The notes: generated from the letters alone by a model not told the origin. 64,000 bases of DNA from [Scytonema hofmanni] UTEX 2349 (GCF_000582685.1 NZ_KK073768.1:4949246-5013245), one strand, 5' to 3'; counted from the stretch's first letter, positions 18,960 to 28,147 are shown. A program made the numbers and translations.

Positions 18960-19868
18960 ATGGGCAGAAATTTAAAAATTGCAGTGGCAGCTATTTTGGC
19001 TTTAGCGATCGCCTCTTGTGCTTCAGAAGGCGATCAAGCTAGTAATCCTACGCCAACTCCCAACAGCGCACAAACTCAGCCACCATCGGCGATTCAATCT
19101 TTTAAAAATCCAGTTGTACCTGCTAAACAGGCTCCTTCAGTTGGTTCTACAACTCCTAACTTAATTCAATCAACTAATGCCCCAGAGCGGGTAAAAGTGG
19201 TGTCAAAAGGTCGCACTGACCCGTTTGGACAACTTTTCTCGCCGACTTATGCATCGAACACGAACACAAACACGACGCCTACATTTGGCAGATCGGTTCC
19301 GGTGTTACCTCCCCTACCAGCCGCTAAGGGTGCAATAATTACCTCAAGAAAACTTCCCCCACCCACCAGGGCGGTAATATCAGCCAAAACTAGAATATCG
19401 AGGAACCCACAAAAGAATAAAATAAACAAAGGAGCGATCGCTTCTGCAAAAATACCAAAACCTAGCCCTGGTTTTACTCCAGTCGTACCCAAGGTTTTGC
19501 CTCTAGTTGTCCCCAATCCTACTCTAGTATCTGTATTACCACCGCCAGTACAACCTGAATTAGCAAGAGCAGTTCTTGTCACAGGTGTAGTTATAATTGG
19601 TCAAGAACCCCAGGCAATTATCAAAGTACCAAATGAACCAACTAGTCGTTATGTACAAGCAGGACAACGATTGGCAAATGGTGTACTTGTAAAACGTATT
19701 GAAATGAATCAAGGCTCTAATCCAGTTGTGATTTTTGAACAATACGGTATCGAAGTTGCTAGAAATGTAGGGGAATCGCCTATTAACGTAGCCTCACCAA
19801 CTACAACACCTGAAAATCCTGTGTCAGTGACAACACCACCCCAAAATCCTACTAGTACCGGAGCTTGA
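18960..19868 (+). CDS. PilP-like lipoprotein, putative pilus assembly protein
   Basis: A 302-residue protein. The signal peptide ends in the lipobox IASC (residues 17-20), so it should be a lipoprotein. A long low-complexity Pro/Thr/Asn-rich region follows. GRTDPF at 84-89 resembles the DPF motif of PilP and related secretin-partner proteins. A compact domain at about 208-268 (VLVTGVVIIGQEPQAIIKV and YGIEV) resembles the PilP/GspC C-terminal domain. The family assignment is tentative. It lies 175 bases after sigF and is followed within a few bases by a small gene. Confidence 0.6.
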   Translation: MGRNLKIAVAAILALAIASCASEGDQASNPTPTPNSAQTQPPSAIQSFKNPVVPAKQAPSVGSTTPNLIQSTNAPERVKVVSKGRTDPFGQLFSPTYASNTNTNTTPTFGRSVPVLPPLPAAKGAIITSRKLPPPTRAVISAKTRISRNPQKNKINKGAIASAKIPKPSPGFTPVVPKVLPLVVPNPTLVSVLPPPVQPELARAVLVTGVVIIGQEPQAIIKVPNEPTSRYVQAGQRLANGVLVKRIEMNQGSNPVVIFEQYGIEVARNVGESPINVASPTTTPENPVSVTTPPQNPTSTGA

Positions 19869-19873
19869 TAAAA

Positions 19874-20119
19874 ATGGAGACGAAGGAAAAAATTGAATTT
19901 CTTGGATTGCCTTTAGCAGTCTATCAAGAAATAGCTGCTCATTTACATCAAGTCGAAGGTGTAGAAGTAAGCTTAATTTCTCAGTCGTCTCCACAGTTTG
20001 ATTACAATCAAAGCCAAATCGCCGGCTTATCGATCTCGTGGATGCAAAATTCTAATGCAGAAAGTCGGCAACGTGTCAAGGAAATTTTGGCTTACTATCA
20101 AAATCGCTATGGTGCCTGA
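19874..20119 (+). CDS. Small conserved cyanobacterial protein
   Basis: An 81-residue soluble protein, METKEKIEFLGLPLAVYQEI at the N-terminus, with no domain I can name. It begins five bases after the stop of the PilP-like gene, so the two are probably translated from one mRNA. The ATG at 19874 is favoured; the TTG at 19865 would overlap the upstream stop. A terminator follows at 20162. Confidence 0.65.
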   Translation: METKEKIEFLGLPLAVYQEIAAHLHQVEGVEVSLISQSSPQFDYNQSQIAGLSISWMQNSNAESRQRVKEILAYYQNRYGA

Positions 20120-20161
20120 CCATAAGACCGATAGTAGAGATTTATTAGGGTGAAGGTTGAT

Positions 20162-20203
20162 CTACCCAACGCTTTTGTAGTTTGTTGGGTAGTTTGTTTT
20201 TAA
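20162..20203 (+). terminator. Intrinsic terminator of the lipoprotein operon
   Basis: A 9-bp stem CTACCCAAC / GTTGGGTAG with a 13-nt loop is followed by TTTGTTTTT on the plus strand. Confidence 0.75.
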
Positions 20204-20430
20204 CTTATTTATTATGAATCTTAATATTTTCGGCGATCGCCTTTCATAAATTTAACCTGAGTTCGACGCATTTAAAGAACCCCGCTTCCATTCCTCTCCC
20301 CCACGGGGCGTTGTTTGACTATGCGTTTTGGAACTATAAAGCAAGAATCAATCCGGAACAACCTTGTGACACAGTTTTAGAAGTTGGGGGTTAGGTCTGT
20401 ATTGGACAGAAGGTGCGATCGCGCTATAGT

Positions 20431-21465
20431 TTACGGAATCATCGCTACTTTAATTACTTTACGTGCCTTCATATCAGAAAATACCTGTTCTAAATCTTTC
20501 AAGGGACGGTGTTCGCTAATAAGTAACTCAAAGGGAATTCTCCGACTAGCGATGAGTGATAAAGCTTCCCGTACAAACTTAGGAGTATTGTGAAATACAC
20601 CTTTTAGTGTAAGCTCGCTGTAATGTAGCTGTTCTGTATTTACAGTAATTGTCGTATCTCGCGGACAACCACCGAATAAATTGACTGTAGCACCAGGACG
20701 AGCGCAGGCGATCGCACTTTCCCAAACACTTGGTACACCTGTCGCTTCTATCACCACATCTGCACCCCACCCATCGGTTAGTTGTTTCACTAAACTGGGA
20801 ATATCTGCTATCTGACGATAATTAAAAGTCTTTGCTGCACCCAGCTTTGTCCCAATTTCTAGCCGAGTATCGTTACCACCCAATAGAAACACCTCAGCAC
20901 CGCAATCATACGCTAACTTGGCGACAAACATCAAGCCGATCGCTCCATCTCCCAATACGACTACTTTATCCCCAGCTTTGACGTTAGAACGCGCTACACC
21001 GTGCAACACACAAGCTAAAGGTTCCGTCATCGCTGCCAATTCATCGGGCAAGTCATCGGGAATCGGCAATAAATTATGCTGTACGATCGCTGCCGGAATT
21101 TTCAAGTACTCCGCAAAAGTGCCATTATTCCAAGTTATATTCGGGCAAAGCGAATATTCTTGTCGTTGACAAAAAAAGCATTTCATGCATGGGGCAGAGT
21201 TATTTGCCACTACGCGATCGCCTACTTTCCAACCCGTAACACCTGCACCTAATTCGACAATTCGCCCAGCTCCCTCATGACCAAACATAGTTGGAAGCTT
21301 CAGCATTTTAGCATGACCGCCGCGCCGCCAAACTTTCAAATCTGTACCACAAGTTGTGGCACATCCTACTTGGATGACGACTTCACCCTCACCAGGAGTA
21401 GGATTGGCAACTGACTCTAGCCGTAAATCTTCCTGACCATAAAGCAATGCTGCTAACACAGCCAA
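20431..21465 (-). CDS. Zinc-dependent medium-chain alcohol dehydrogenase
   Basis: A 344-residue MDR dehydrogenase. Catalytic zinc ligands are the Cys of TTCGTD and the His of the GHE motif. Four structural-zinc cysteines lie in CMKCFFCQRQEYSLC. The Rossmann domain has VVVLGDGAIGLMF. Sequence order resembles the sorbitol/threonine dehydrogenase group, but the substrate cannot be told. The start is uncertain: TTG at 21465 or GTG at 21459; a GGTGGAG sequence lies upstream. No partner gene is next to it. Confidence 0.85.
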   Translation of the reverse strand: MAVLAALLYGQEDLRLESVANPTPGEGEVVIQVGCATTCGTDLKVWRRGGHAKMLKLPTMFGHEGAGRIVELGAGVTGWKVGDRVVANNSAPCMKCFFCQRQEYSLCPNITWNNGTFAEYLKIPAAIVQHNLLPIPDDLPDELAAMTEPLACVLHGVARSNVKAGDKVVVLGDGAIGLMFVAKLAYDCGAEVFLLGGNDTRLEIGTKLGAAKTFNYRQIADIPSLVKQLTDGWGADVVIEATGVPSVWESAIACARPGATVNLFGGCPRDTTITVNTEQLHYSELTLKGVFHNTPKFVREALSLIASRRIPFELLISEHRPLKDLEQVFSDMKARKVIKVAMIP

Positions 21466-21589
21466 AACCCATTAATTAGCTCCACCTGATTTTACCAGGT
21501 GAAGCCGACAACTTGATCAAAGGTTAATTAAACAGTATCCTGAATGTGTGCAAAATGCCCGCAGGCTGTAAGCCTGGGGCTATCAAAAC

Positions 21590-21639
21590 AAAGCCCACCT
21601 GCGTGGGCTAAAAATTCTTAGCCCACGCAGGTGGGCTTT
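21590..21639. repeat. Long composite palindrome
   Basis: An outer copy of AAAGCCCACCTGCGTGGGCTA is followed by its complement, so the whole folds into a long stem with a short AT-rich loop. Each arm is itself a palindrome. The same unit occurs at 25391, and variants at 147, 32205 and 33304. Confidence 0.85.
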
Positions 21640-21718
21640 GTTCGTATAGCAACACCTTTCCAAGGTGTTAATGCCTTGTTTAGCTAATTAATCTCGAATT
21701 TTAGCAACCTGGGAACTT

Positions 21719-21931
21719 TCAACTTTGAGAACCAGTCTGCGTGATTAAGGAATTCACTACTGGAGGGGTAAGTACTCCCGTGGTTCTGGTTTCTGGGTTA
21801 GTCAAGCGACAAACTGTTAACTGTGGAACTTCTTGGCGACAAGATTGACAAAACCAGTATAATTCAGCGTGACGGACATGACGTAGCAGGGAAGCACCGC
21901 AACACGGACAGGTGTTGGCTTTCATACTCAT
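21719..21931 (-). CDS. Small zinc-ribbon protein
   Basis: A 70-residue protein starting MSMKANTC with two Cys pairs (C8/C11 and C28/C31) typical of a zinc ribbon. A strong GGAGGA Shine-Dalgarno sequence eight bases upstream decides the start at 21931 rather than the ATG at 21946, whose codon would overlap it. The role is unknown. It lies 54 bases after the GT4 gene, in the same direction, so an operon is possible. Confidence 0.65.
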   Translation of the reverse strand: MSMKANTCPCCGASLLRHVRHAELYWFCQSCRQEVPQLTVCRLTNPETRTTGVLTPPVVNSLITQTGSQS

Positions 21932-21985
21932 ACGAATGTCCTCCATAAAAATTGTTGTTTGTTTGAAGTAGAAAAAAAGCGTTAA

Positions 21986-23053
21986 TTAAAAGCTGATTTT
22001 GCCGACACGAACGCGCCCGTTATAATCAATACGGTCTTGAATTATTTTTTCATAAACCGTTTCGTAGCCGTTAACCATTTGGCTAACACTAAAGTTGTTT
22101 TCTACGTATTCTCGGCAAGTTTGACGATTTAATTCTAAAGCAGATTTAATCATTGCCGCCATTTCATCATAACTTTGGCAAACCATACCTGTAACACCTT
22201 GGGCGATCACCTCCGGTACTGAGCCTAAGTTCAGGGCAATTACTGGTGTTCCAGTAGCCATTGATTCAATCATTACTAAACCAAAAGGTTCGCTCCAGGT
22301 AATGGGAAAAAGCGTAATAGTAGCATTGCCGAGAAGTTCAGCTTTCTCTGCGTGGTTGATTTCACCGAGGTATTCAATTTGCTGACCATCGATTTGTGTA
22401 GCTATTTCTTGTTCAAAAAACTGAGAATCTACTAAATCGACTTTTCCAGCCATTTTCAGGCGCCAACCTGTTTTTTTCGCAATGGCGATCGCATGTTGGG
22501 GTCCCTTTTCTGGTGAAAAGCGTCCTAAGAATGCTAAATATGGCGGTTCTTGAGGTTTGGCGACAAAAGGATAATCTGCCGGATTAATTCCGTTGTATAC
22601 TGTGCTGACGTAGTTGAGTTCGATTTGACGTTGCGCGTTACTAATGCTGACGTATGCTTGCTTTTGGTGGTAAGAAAATACGTTACGGTTGTCGTTCGTA
22701 AATCTACTATGCAAAGTATGAACTGTCGGTGTGGACACCAAACTCGCTAAAGGTAATGCCGAAATCCCTACATGGGAATGGATTATGTCAAATTCCGCTG
22801 CATTTTGGTAAACTTGGCTGAGTTCGAGTGTTTCATACACGCCATAATCTTTGACATTCGGGTCTAAGCGCAATGCACGCGGATAAACTGCTTTTAAATC
22901 AGCTAAGGTTTGTGAATCGCCAGAAGCGAACAAAGTTACATCATGACCTCGACGCACTAGTTCATCAGTCAATCGACTCACTACCAACTCAATTCCTCCA
23001 TAACTCGGAGGTGGAACTTGTTCCCATAAGGGGGCTACTTGAGCGATTTTCAT
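21986..23053 (-). CDS. GT4-family glycosyltransferase
   Basis: A 355-residue GT-B fold retaining glycosyltransferase. The N-terminal half begins MKIAQVAPLWEQVPPPSYGGIE and has the GGIE motif for acceptor binding. The C-terminal half carries YLAFLGRFSPEKG and the E-x7-E-type motif in SEPFGLVMIESMATGTPVIA, which binds the nucleotide sugar. The acceptor is unknown. Cyanobacterial relatives are usually linked to polysaccharide or stress-related sugars. ATG start. The zinc-ribbon gene is downstream. Confidence 0.88.
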   Translation of the reverse strand: MKIAQVAPLWEQVPPPSYGGIELVVSRLTDELVRRGHDVTLFASGDSQTLADLKAVYPRALRLDPNVKDYGVYETLELSQVYQNAAEFDIIHSHVGISALPLASLVSTPTVHTLHSRFTNDNRNVFSYHQKQAYVSISNAQRQIELNYVSTVYNGINPADYPFVAKPQEPPYLAFLGRFSPEKGPQHAIAIAKKTGWRLKMAGKVDLVDSQFFEQEIATQIDGQQIEYLGEINHAEKAELLGNATITLFPITWSEPFGLVMIESMATGTPVIALNLGSVPEVIAQGVTGMVCQSYDEMAAMIKSALELNRQTCREYVENNFSVSQMVNGYETVYEKIIQDRIDYNGRVRVGKISF

Positions 23054-23424
23054 TTCTTTGCTTTGCTTGTTCTGGTAAAAAAGTCCTCAGACCATACACT
23101 TAAATATTATGACGTTAGAGCATTTTTACTTAAGTGTTTGCAATTTAAATTAACCTTATTTACTCCCCAGACCAAAATATCGGTTAACCGTACCATGAAA
23201 ATACAATTAACTAATTAAATACTTTTACCACACAGGTATCAGGCAATCTTAATATTTATCTTACACCGTAATCTTAAATACTTTCATCTATCTTGGGGAT
23301 CATATATTAACTAGATATTTTGTAGCTGAAAATACTAAATTTTTGTTTGAAATAAATTTTATTAATTCAAACTCACTTAATAAATCTTGATAAATAACAA
23401 CTAACTTACTGATAATTTAAAAGA
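23054..23424. other. AT-rich intergenic region between divergent genes
   Basis: About 370 bases, AT-rich, between the GT4 gene (minus) and exonuclease III (plus). It must hold both promoters. I see nothing else. Confidence 0.4.
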
Positions 23425-24207
23425 ATGAAAATAGCTACTTGGAATGTCAACTCAATTCGTACTCGTTTAGAACACGTTGTTAATTGGTTGAGTGAAAATC
23501 CGGTTGATGTGCTTTGTTTACAAGAAACCAAAGTTGTAGATAGTAACTTTCCGCGATCGCCTTTTGAAGAATTAGGCTATCACTTATATACATCCGGGCA
23601 GAAAGCTTACAACGGTGTAGCTTTGATTAGTCGCGAACCGCTTACGGATGTAAGTACTGGTTTTACCTCGATTTTGGGTGATATAGAGCCAACTTGGGAT
23701 GAGTCGAAGCGGGTGATTACAGGTGTAAATAATGGCATTCGCATCGTTAATCTTTACGTACCCAATGGTTCAGCAGTGGGAAGCGAAAAATATCAATATA
23801 AGCTCGAATGGTTAAAATTGCTCTATGAGTATTTGCGATCGCTCTTATTATCACAACCAGCAATCTGCATGTGTGGCGACTTTAATATAGCCTTAGAGCC
23901 TGAAGACATTCATGAAGGGGTAATTGCGGAAAATCATATTATGGCATCTCAACTTGAACGCCAAGCCTTAAGAAATATTCTCACCTTAGGATTTGCCGAT
24001 GGCTTTCGTAAATTTACCACAGAAGGCGGACATTATAGCTGGTGGGACTATCGCGCTGCCGCTTTTCGCCGTAACTTAGGTTGGCGAATTGACCATCATT
24101 ATCTCACAGCTCCCTTGTATGAGCGTGCAGTCAGCTGCACCATTGATGTCGCACCGAGAAAATTACCTCAACCCAGCGACCATACACCCGTCATTGTTGA
24201 ATTTTAG
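23425..24207 (+). CDS. xth: Exodeoxyribonuclease III (AP endonuclease)
   Basis: A 260-residue member of the exonuclease III/APE1 family, typical length. It starts MKIATWNVNSIRTR. Metal and catalytic motifs are LCLQETK (Glu), CGDFNIAL (Asp/Asn), GHYSWWDYR and SDHTPVI (His). It cleaves at abasic sites and removes 3' blocking groups in base excision repair. The gene is solitary and followed by tandem repeats. Confidence 0.95.
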   Translation: MKIATWNVNSIRTRLEHVVNWLSENPVDVLCLQETKVVDSNFPRSPFEELGYHLYTSGQKAYNGVALISREPLTDVSTGFTSILGDIEPTWDESKRVITGVNNGIRIVNLYVPNGSAVGSEKYQYKLEWLKLLYEYLRSLLLSQPAICMCGDFNIALEPEDIHEGVIAENHIMASQLERQALRNILTLGFADGFRKFTTEGGHYSWWDYRAAAFRRNLGWRIDHHYLTAPLYERAVSCTIDVAPRKLPQPSDHTPVIVEF

Positions 24208-24214
24208 ATTTTAG

Positions 24215-24352
24215 GATGTGGATGGTGGATAGTGGATGGTGGATAGTGGTTAGTGGATGGTCGATAACTCTTGACTGTTAACCGTCAACTATCAACCAAC
24301 AACTATCAACCAACAACTATCAACTAACACCCAACACCCAACACCCAACACA
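24215..24352. repeat. Heptamer tandem repeats (GGATAGT / CAACTAT type)
   Basis: Copies of GGATGGT, GGATAGT and TTAGTGG are followed by CAACTAT, CAACTAA and CCAACAC units, which are near-complementary, so a long hairpin can form. The same family recurs at 25246-25301 and 25444-25521. No spacers of constant length are seen, so this is not CRISPR. Confidence 0.75.
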
Positions 24353-24366
24353 TAATTTAAATTTAT

Positions 24367-25242
24367 ATGTTTTTGATAACAGGAGCAACAGGAGATATTG
24401 GTCGCAGAGTCGTGCGACTACTACGTACACAAGAGATGTCCGTGAGGTCATTTGTGCGTTTGTCATCACGTTACAGCGAGTTAGAACACCGAGGATCTGA
24501 CATCTTTATCGGTGATTTGGAAGAACAAAAAGATATCCAGAAAGCTTGTCAGGGCGTACAGTATATTATCAGCGCCCACGGTTCTGGGAGCAATGCCTTA
24601 TCCCTGGACTACCGAGCGAATATTGAATTAATCGATCAAGCAAAAGCCAATAAAGTAGAGCATTTTGTCTTTATTTCCGTACTAGGTGTTGACCGAGGGT
24701 ATGAAGATGCTCCGGTTTTCAAAGCAAAACGAGCAGTAGAGCGCTATTTACAAGCCAGTGGTTTAAATTACACTATTTTACGCCCATCTGGATTAGCATC
24801 AAATTTGCTGCCATTAGCAGAACGGTTTCGGGAAACGGGACTTTATTTGCTTATTGGCAACCCGAAAAACCGTACTTCAATTGTGAGTACAGATGATTTA
24901 GCAAGAATGGTAGTAGATTCTGTGACAGTTTCAGCTGCTCGTAACAAAATTTTACCAGTCGGAGGACCGGAGATTTTATTGCGAGGAGATATTCCTCTGA
25001 TTTTTAGTCGCATTTTCAACAAAGAGCCTATATTGATTAACGCACCACTTTTGCTAATTGATGGGTTACGGGATGCATTAGGTTTGTTTAATTCTGAAGG
25101 ACAAAAAGCTTTGGGAACCTTCCGGACATTGCTAGCGAATGAATTTTTCTCTACAACTGAGGAAATTGCCAATTTAGAGGCGATTTATAATTTTAAGCTA
25201 GAAAGCTTGGAAAGTTTCATCAAGCGTTATTTAGCAGTTTAG
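24367..25242 (+). CDS. NAD(P)-binding atypical SDR / NmrA-like protein
   Basis: A 291-residue protein starting MFLITGATGDIGRRVV, whose TGATGDIG is the NAD(P)-binding glycine-rich loop. The rest resembles the NmrA/Ycf39 branch of atypical short-chain dehydrogenases (YILRPSG-like segment NYTILRPSGLASNLLP). It lacks a clear Tyr-x3-Lys catalytic pair, as many of this branch do. The substrate is unknown. ATG start. It is flanked by heptamer repeats on both sides. Confidence 0.82.
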   Translation: MFLITGATGDIGRRVVRLLRTQEMSVRSFVRLSSRYSELEHRGSDIFIGDLEEQKDIQKACQGVQYIISAHGSGSNALSLDYRANIELIDQAKANKVEHFVFISVLGVDRGYEDAPVFKAKRAVERYLQASGLNYTILRPSGLASNLLPLAERFRETGLYLLIGNPKNRTSIVSTDDLARMVVDSVTVSAARNKILPVGGPEILLRGDIPLIFSRIFNKEPILINAPLLLIDGLRDALGLFNSEGQKALGTFRTLLANEFFSTTEEIANLEAIYNFKLESLESFIKRYLAV

Positions 25243-25245
25243 CTG

Positions 25246-25521
25246 GATAGTTGATGGTTGTTAGTGGATAGTGGATAGTTGATGGTTGAACAACTAACAA
25301 CTAATACCAATTTTATGTGAGGCTACACGTTATGCCCTGCGCCGAGCGCACGCTGCGCGAACAGGCTAGAAGCCTGGGGCTATACTAACAAAGCCCACCT
25401 GCGTGGGCTAAATTAGGTGCATCTTCATACAAAAATGGTATAACCACCAACTATCAACTATCAACTAACAACTAACCACTAACAACTATCAACCAACAAC
25501 TAACCACTAACCATTAACCAA
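25246..25521. repeat. Repeat block with a MITE-like element in its centre
   Basis: Heptamer repeats occupy 25246-25301 (GGATAGT type) and 25444-25521 (CAACTAT, CTAACAA type). Between them, 25302-25443, is a small element with inverted ends (TAATACCAATTTTATGTGAGG and a right end whose complement is TTATACCATTTTTGTATGAAG). It contains the AAAGCCCACCTGCGTGGGCTA palindrome. A second element of this family is at 50577. Confidence 0.7.
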
Positions 25522-25523
25522 AT

Positions 25524-27020
25524 ATGAAAACTTCCATAGTTGCCAATGCTGCTCAAGCACGTCAGACAAGAGAAAGATTCGCTAAACCAGAAGATCAATT
25601 ATCTTATGAATTAGGTAAAGCGGTACAGGAATTACCACCGCTATACACGAGAATTTTAGCAGGAACAATTAGTGCGGTGATATTTGGTACGATCGCCTGG
25701 GCACATTTTTCGCAAATAGATGAAGTAGCAACAGCACCAGGGGAATTGATTGCTTCCACACAGGTACGACCGGTGACATCGCTGGGTGGTGGGTCAATTA
25801 TCGCAGTTAACGTTAAAGAAGGCGATCGCGTTGCTAAAGACCAAGTTTTGCTGCAACGTGACCCAGATACCCAAAAAACTGATGTTGCTCGCCTCAGCAA
25901 ATCTGTAAAATTGATTCAAGAAGACATGCGGCGTTTGGATGCAGAACGTATTGGTGGTACAACAGCTGGAACCCAAATCCAAGATGAACTTTTAAACTCT
26001 CGTCTGCAAGATTTCAAAGCACGTCAAGCAGTTGCTGAAGCTGATGCTAACCGCCAATTAGCATTAATTGACCAATCAAAAGTACGCCTCACCCGTTTGG
26101 AAGATAATTTAGACAATGCCAGAAGTAATCTTGCCAATATTAGAAATAATCTGGAAAATGCCAAACAAGTCCGCGAGCAAACATTACCCAATCTAAAGAT
26201 AGCTCAAGAAAGAGTAGATAGACTTGGATCTTTATTGAAGAGCGGTGGAGTAGCGAAATTACAATACTTGCAAGCGCAAGAATCATACAACCAAGCAAAT
26301 GCACAAATAACCAGAGCAAAAGATGAAATAGTTAATGCCCAAACCAAAATTAACGAAGAGCAAGACAAAGTTTCGTCTTTAGAAAAAGATATCGCTGGGC
26401 AGAAGCAAGAAATTCGCTCTATCGAAGCAGCTTATCAAGGCGCCCGCAATCAAGCGCAGCGTGTCGCATCAGAGCGTCAAAGTGAAATCTTAACTGGACT
26501 CAACAAGCGCAAAGAAGAAATGGCTAACGTTGCAGGTCAGTTAGAACAAGCAAGAAAGCAACAAGATAACGAAACCATCAAAGCTCCGGTTGCCGGAACT
26601 ATCTACCGAATCAAAGTAACCAAAGGACCAGTACAATCAGGTGAAGAGTTACTATCTATTTTACCAGAAGGCGAGGATTTATTGCTAGAGGTGAAAGTTT
26701 TAAATCGGGATATTGGATTTATTCGTGAGGGAATGAGAGCCAAAGTGAAAATGGCAACCTTTCCTTTTCAGGAATTTGGCACTGTTAACGGTGAGGTAGT
26801 GCAAGTCAGTCCGAATGCGATCGTTGATAAAGATTTGGGCTTAGTTTTTCCGACAAGAATTAAGCTGAATAAACACTCTGTAATTGTCCGGGGTCAAGAA
26901 GTTGCATTCACACCAGGGATGACTGCTAATGGTGAAATTGTCACTCGTAAGAAGTCGATTTTGACTTTCATCATTGAGCCGGTAACTCGCAGATTTAGCG
27001 AGGCTTTCTCTGTGAGGTAG
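25524..27020 (+). CDS. HlyD-family membrane fusion protein (lone)
   Basis: A 498-residue adaptor of type I secretion or related ABC exporters. A cytoplasmic N-terminus is followed by one membrane segment at about 41-62 (YTRILAGTISAVIFGTIAWAHF). Then come a biotinyl/lipoyl-like half (GGGSIIAVNVKEGDRVAKDQVLLQRD), a long alpha-helical hairpin (about 110-350), the second lipoyl half (IKAPVAGTIYRIKV) and a beta domain. It would bridge an inner-membrane ABC transporter to an outer-membrane TolC-type channel. No ABC gene is adjacent here; the nearest is at 58903 with its own adaptor. ATG start. Confidence 0.9.
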   Translation: MKTSIVANAAQARQTRERFAKPEDQLSYELGKAVQELPPLYTRILAGTISAVIFGTIAWAHFSQIDEVATAPGELIASTQVRPVTSLGGGSIIAVNVKEGDRVAKDQVLLQRDPDTQKTDVARLSKSVKLIQEDMRRLDAERIGGTTAGTQIQDELLNSRLQDFKARQAVAEADANRQLALIDQSKVRLTRLEDNLDNARSNLANIRNNLENAKQVREQTLPNLKIAQERVDRLGSLLKSGGVAKLQYLQAQESYNQANAQITRAKDEIVNAQTKINEEQDKVSSLEKDIAGQKQEIRSIEAAYQGARNQAQRVASERQSEILTGLNKRKEEMANVAGQLEQARKQQDNETIKAPVAGTIYRIKVTKGPVQSGEELLSILPEGEDLLLEVKVLNRDIGFIREGMRAKVKMATFPFQEFGTVNGEVVQVSPNAIVDKDLGLVFPTRIKLNKHSVIVRGQEVAFTPGMTANGEIVTRKKSILTFIIEPVTRRFSEAFSVR

Positions 27021-27058
27021 ATTTGGGTGTAACGACGCGCAGCTTTTGTGTATAGGAC

Positions 27059-27156
27059 AGGACTTACGCAAAAACTCTCTCGCTCCTCTTATACCTTCTC
27101 CTGTCGGAGAGGCTGCGCGAACGTGCTTCGTTTTTCGATGATTTTGCGTAAGTCCT
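27059..27156. mobile_element. MITE-like element, 98 bp
   Basis: Perfect 15-bp terminal inverted repeats (AGGACTTACGCAAAA at 27059-27073 and complement at 27142-27156). The outer 12 bp are identical to the ends of the IS at 28920. No reading frame. No convincing target duplication here. Confidence 0.7.
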
Positions 27157-27348
27157 ATTGTAGACAAACATCTATTTATACGTAATTAATTCCGCATAAA
27201 TAGATGTTATTTAATAGACCTCTTGCATAAATCAAAAATAAAGAACCCTACCCCGCATTTGAATAAAGCAAACGCTCCCCTGCCCGCTCTTCGTGGAGGG
27301 GTTGGGGGTCGGCTATATTTGGGTTTAATTTTTGTCTAAGTCCCACTA
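27157..27348. other. Repeat-like intergenic DNA
   Basis: No gene. The stretch has a GC-rich segment (CCTGCCCGCTCTTCGTGGAGGG) of dispersed-repeat character, and ends where a pentapeptide-gene remnant starts. Confidence 0.35.
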
Positions 27349-27516
27349 TTAACATTCGTTATTTCGAGTACTTCCATCTGGCATGATAGTTCTACAAAAG
27401 ATTGCACCATCAAAACAACACCTGTGGTCATCATCTTCCATATATGCTCCTTCAAAACTTGCATCACTTAAATTAACGGCAATCAAGGAGTTGTCAGCTA
27501 AACCTGCCTCTTTATT
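27349..27516 (-). pseudogene. Pentapeptide-repeat protein remnant (C-terminal end)
   Basis: The minus-strand translation of this stretch ends in pentapeptide-like units (NLSDASFEGAY, FDGAIFCRTIMPDG), closing with NNEC and a stop. This is the usual C-terminal end of cyanobacterial pentapeptide-repeat proteins. The upstream part is missing: beyond about 27516 the sequence turns into a different gene on the other strand. It lacks a start, so I call it a remnant. Confidence 0.6.
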
Positions 27517-27849
27517 ATGCAAGGGCAACGCATCGACAACTCTGCATACAAATGGACTTTCTATCTTTTCTTTGTTGGTGTGTCTTCTCCTGTACAAGAG
27601 TTTTTGTATCGCGGCTTTTTATTCGGTATTTTTTCGAGAGCAAAGTTAGCGATTTGGGTACAGATTCTTCTCTCAACGTTACTTTACAGTTTCGTTCATC
27701 TCATCTATCAAGATGTACCCACGCTGCTGTCTACATTTCTCCTGGGTATGTTCTGGGGCTTTCACTACGCAAAGTATCGGAATTTATATAGTATCATCAT
27801 CAGCCACTCGGTATTAGGTGCGATCGCTATTTTAGTTGGTCTGGTGTAA
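27517..27849 (+). pseudogene. CPBP-family intramembrane protease, N-terminally truncated
   Basis: About 110 residues. The diagnostic segment EFLYRGFLFGIF carries the Glu and Arg of the first CPBP motif. SFVHLIYQD and ISHSVLGA hold the histidines of the later motifs. Full-length members have about 200-280 residues and several more membrane helices, so the N-terminal half is lost. An ATG at 27517 exists but begins a non-homologous leader. A functional short form cannot be excluded. Confidence 0.65.
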
Positions 27850-27895
27850 GCCATAATCAAGAAAGAATTAGGAATCAGGAACACAGAGACGAATC

Positions 27896-28147
27896 ATGCA
27901 CATCCTATCCCTTCATTATCCCGATGATTTACTCATTACCTCCGGCAAATCACCCCAAGCATTAGAAGCAGAACTGACATTTTTGCTCGCAGTCAAACTA
28001 TTCGAGCTACACCGACTATCGCTTGGTAAAGCCGCCGCTTTTTGCAGCATGAACAAACCCCAATTCATGTACGAACTAGGGCGTTTGCAAATCCCGGTTA
28101 TAAATTTAGATGATGACCAAATCGCCGACGAGTTGCGCGATGATTAA
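27896..28147 (+). CDS. UPF0175 family antitoxin
   Basis: An 83-residue protein with the UPF0175 pattern: LLITSGKSPQALEAELTFLLAVKLFELHRLSLGKAAA is the conserved helical DNA-binding region. The stop overlaps the start of the next gene by eight bases (ATGATTAA), a translational coupling typical of toxin-antitoxin pairs. In this family the small upstream protein is the antitoxin and autoregulates the operon. Confidence 0.8.
   Translation: MHILSLHYPDDLLITSGKSPQALEAELTFLLAVKLFELHRLSLGKAAAFCSMNKPQFMYELGRLQIPVINLDDDQIADELRDD

Noticed and set aside
24215..24352. CRISPR-like repeated array
   Set aside because: Units are heptamers without constant-length spacers; this is a short tandem repeat block.
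27383..27649. 88-residue plus-strand frame
   Set aside because: It overlaps two gene remnants in other frames, which explain the region better.
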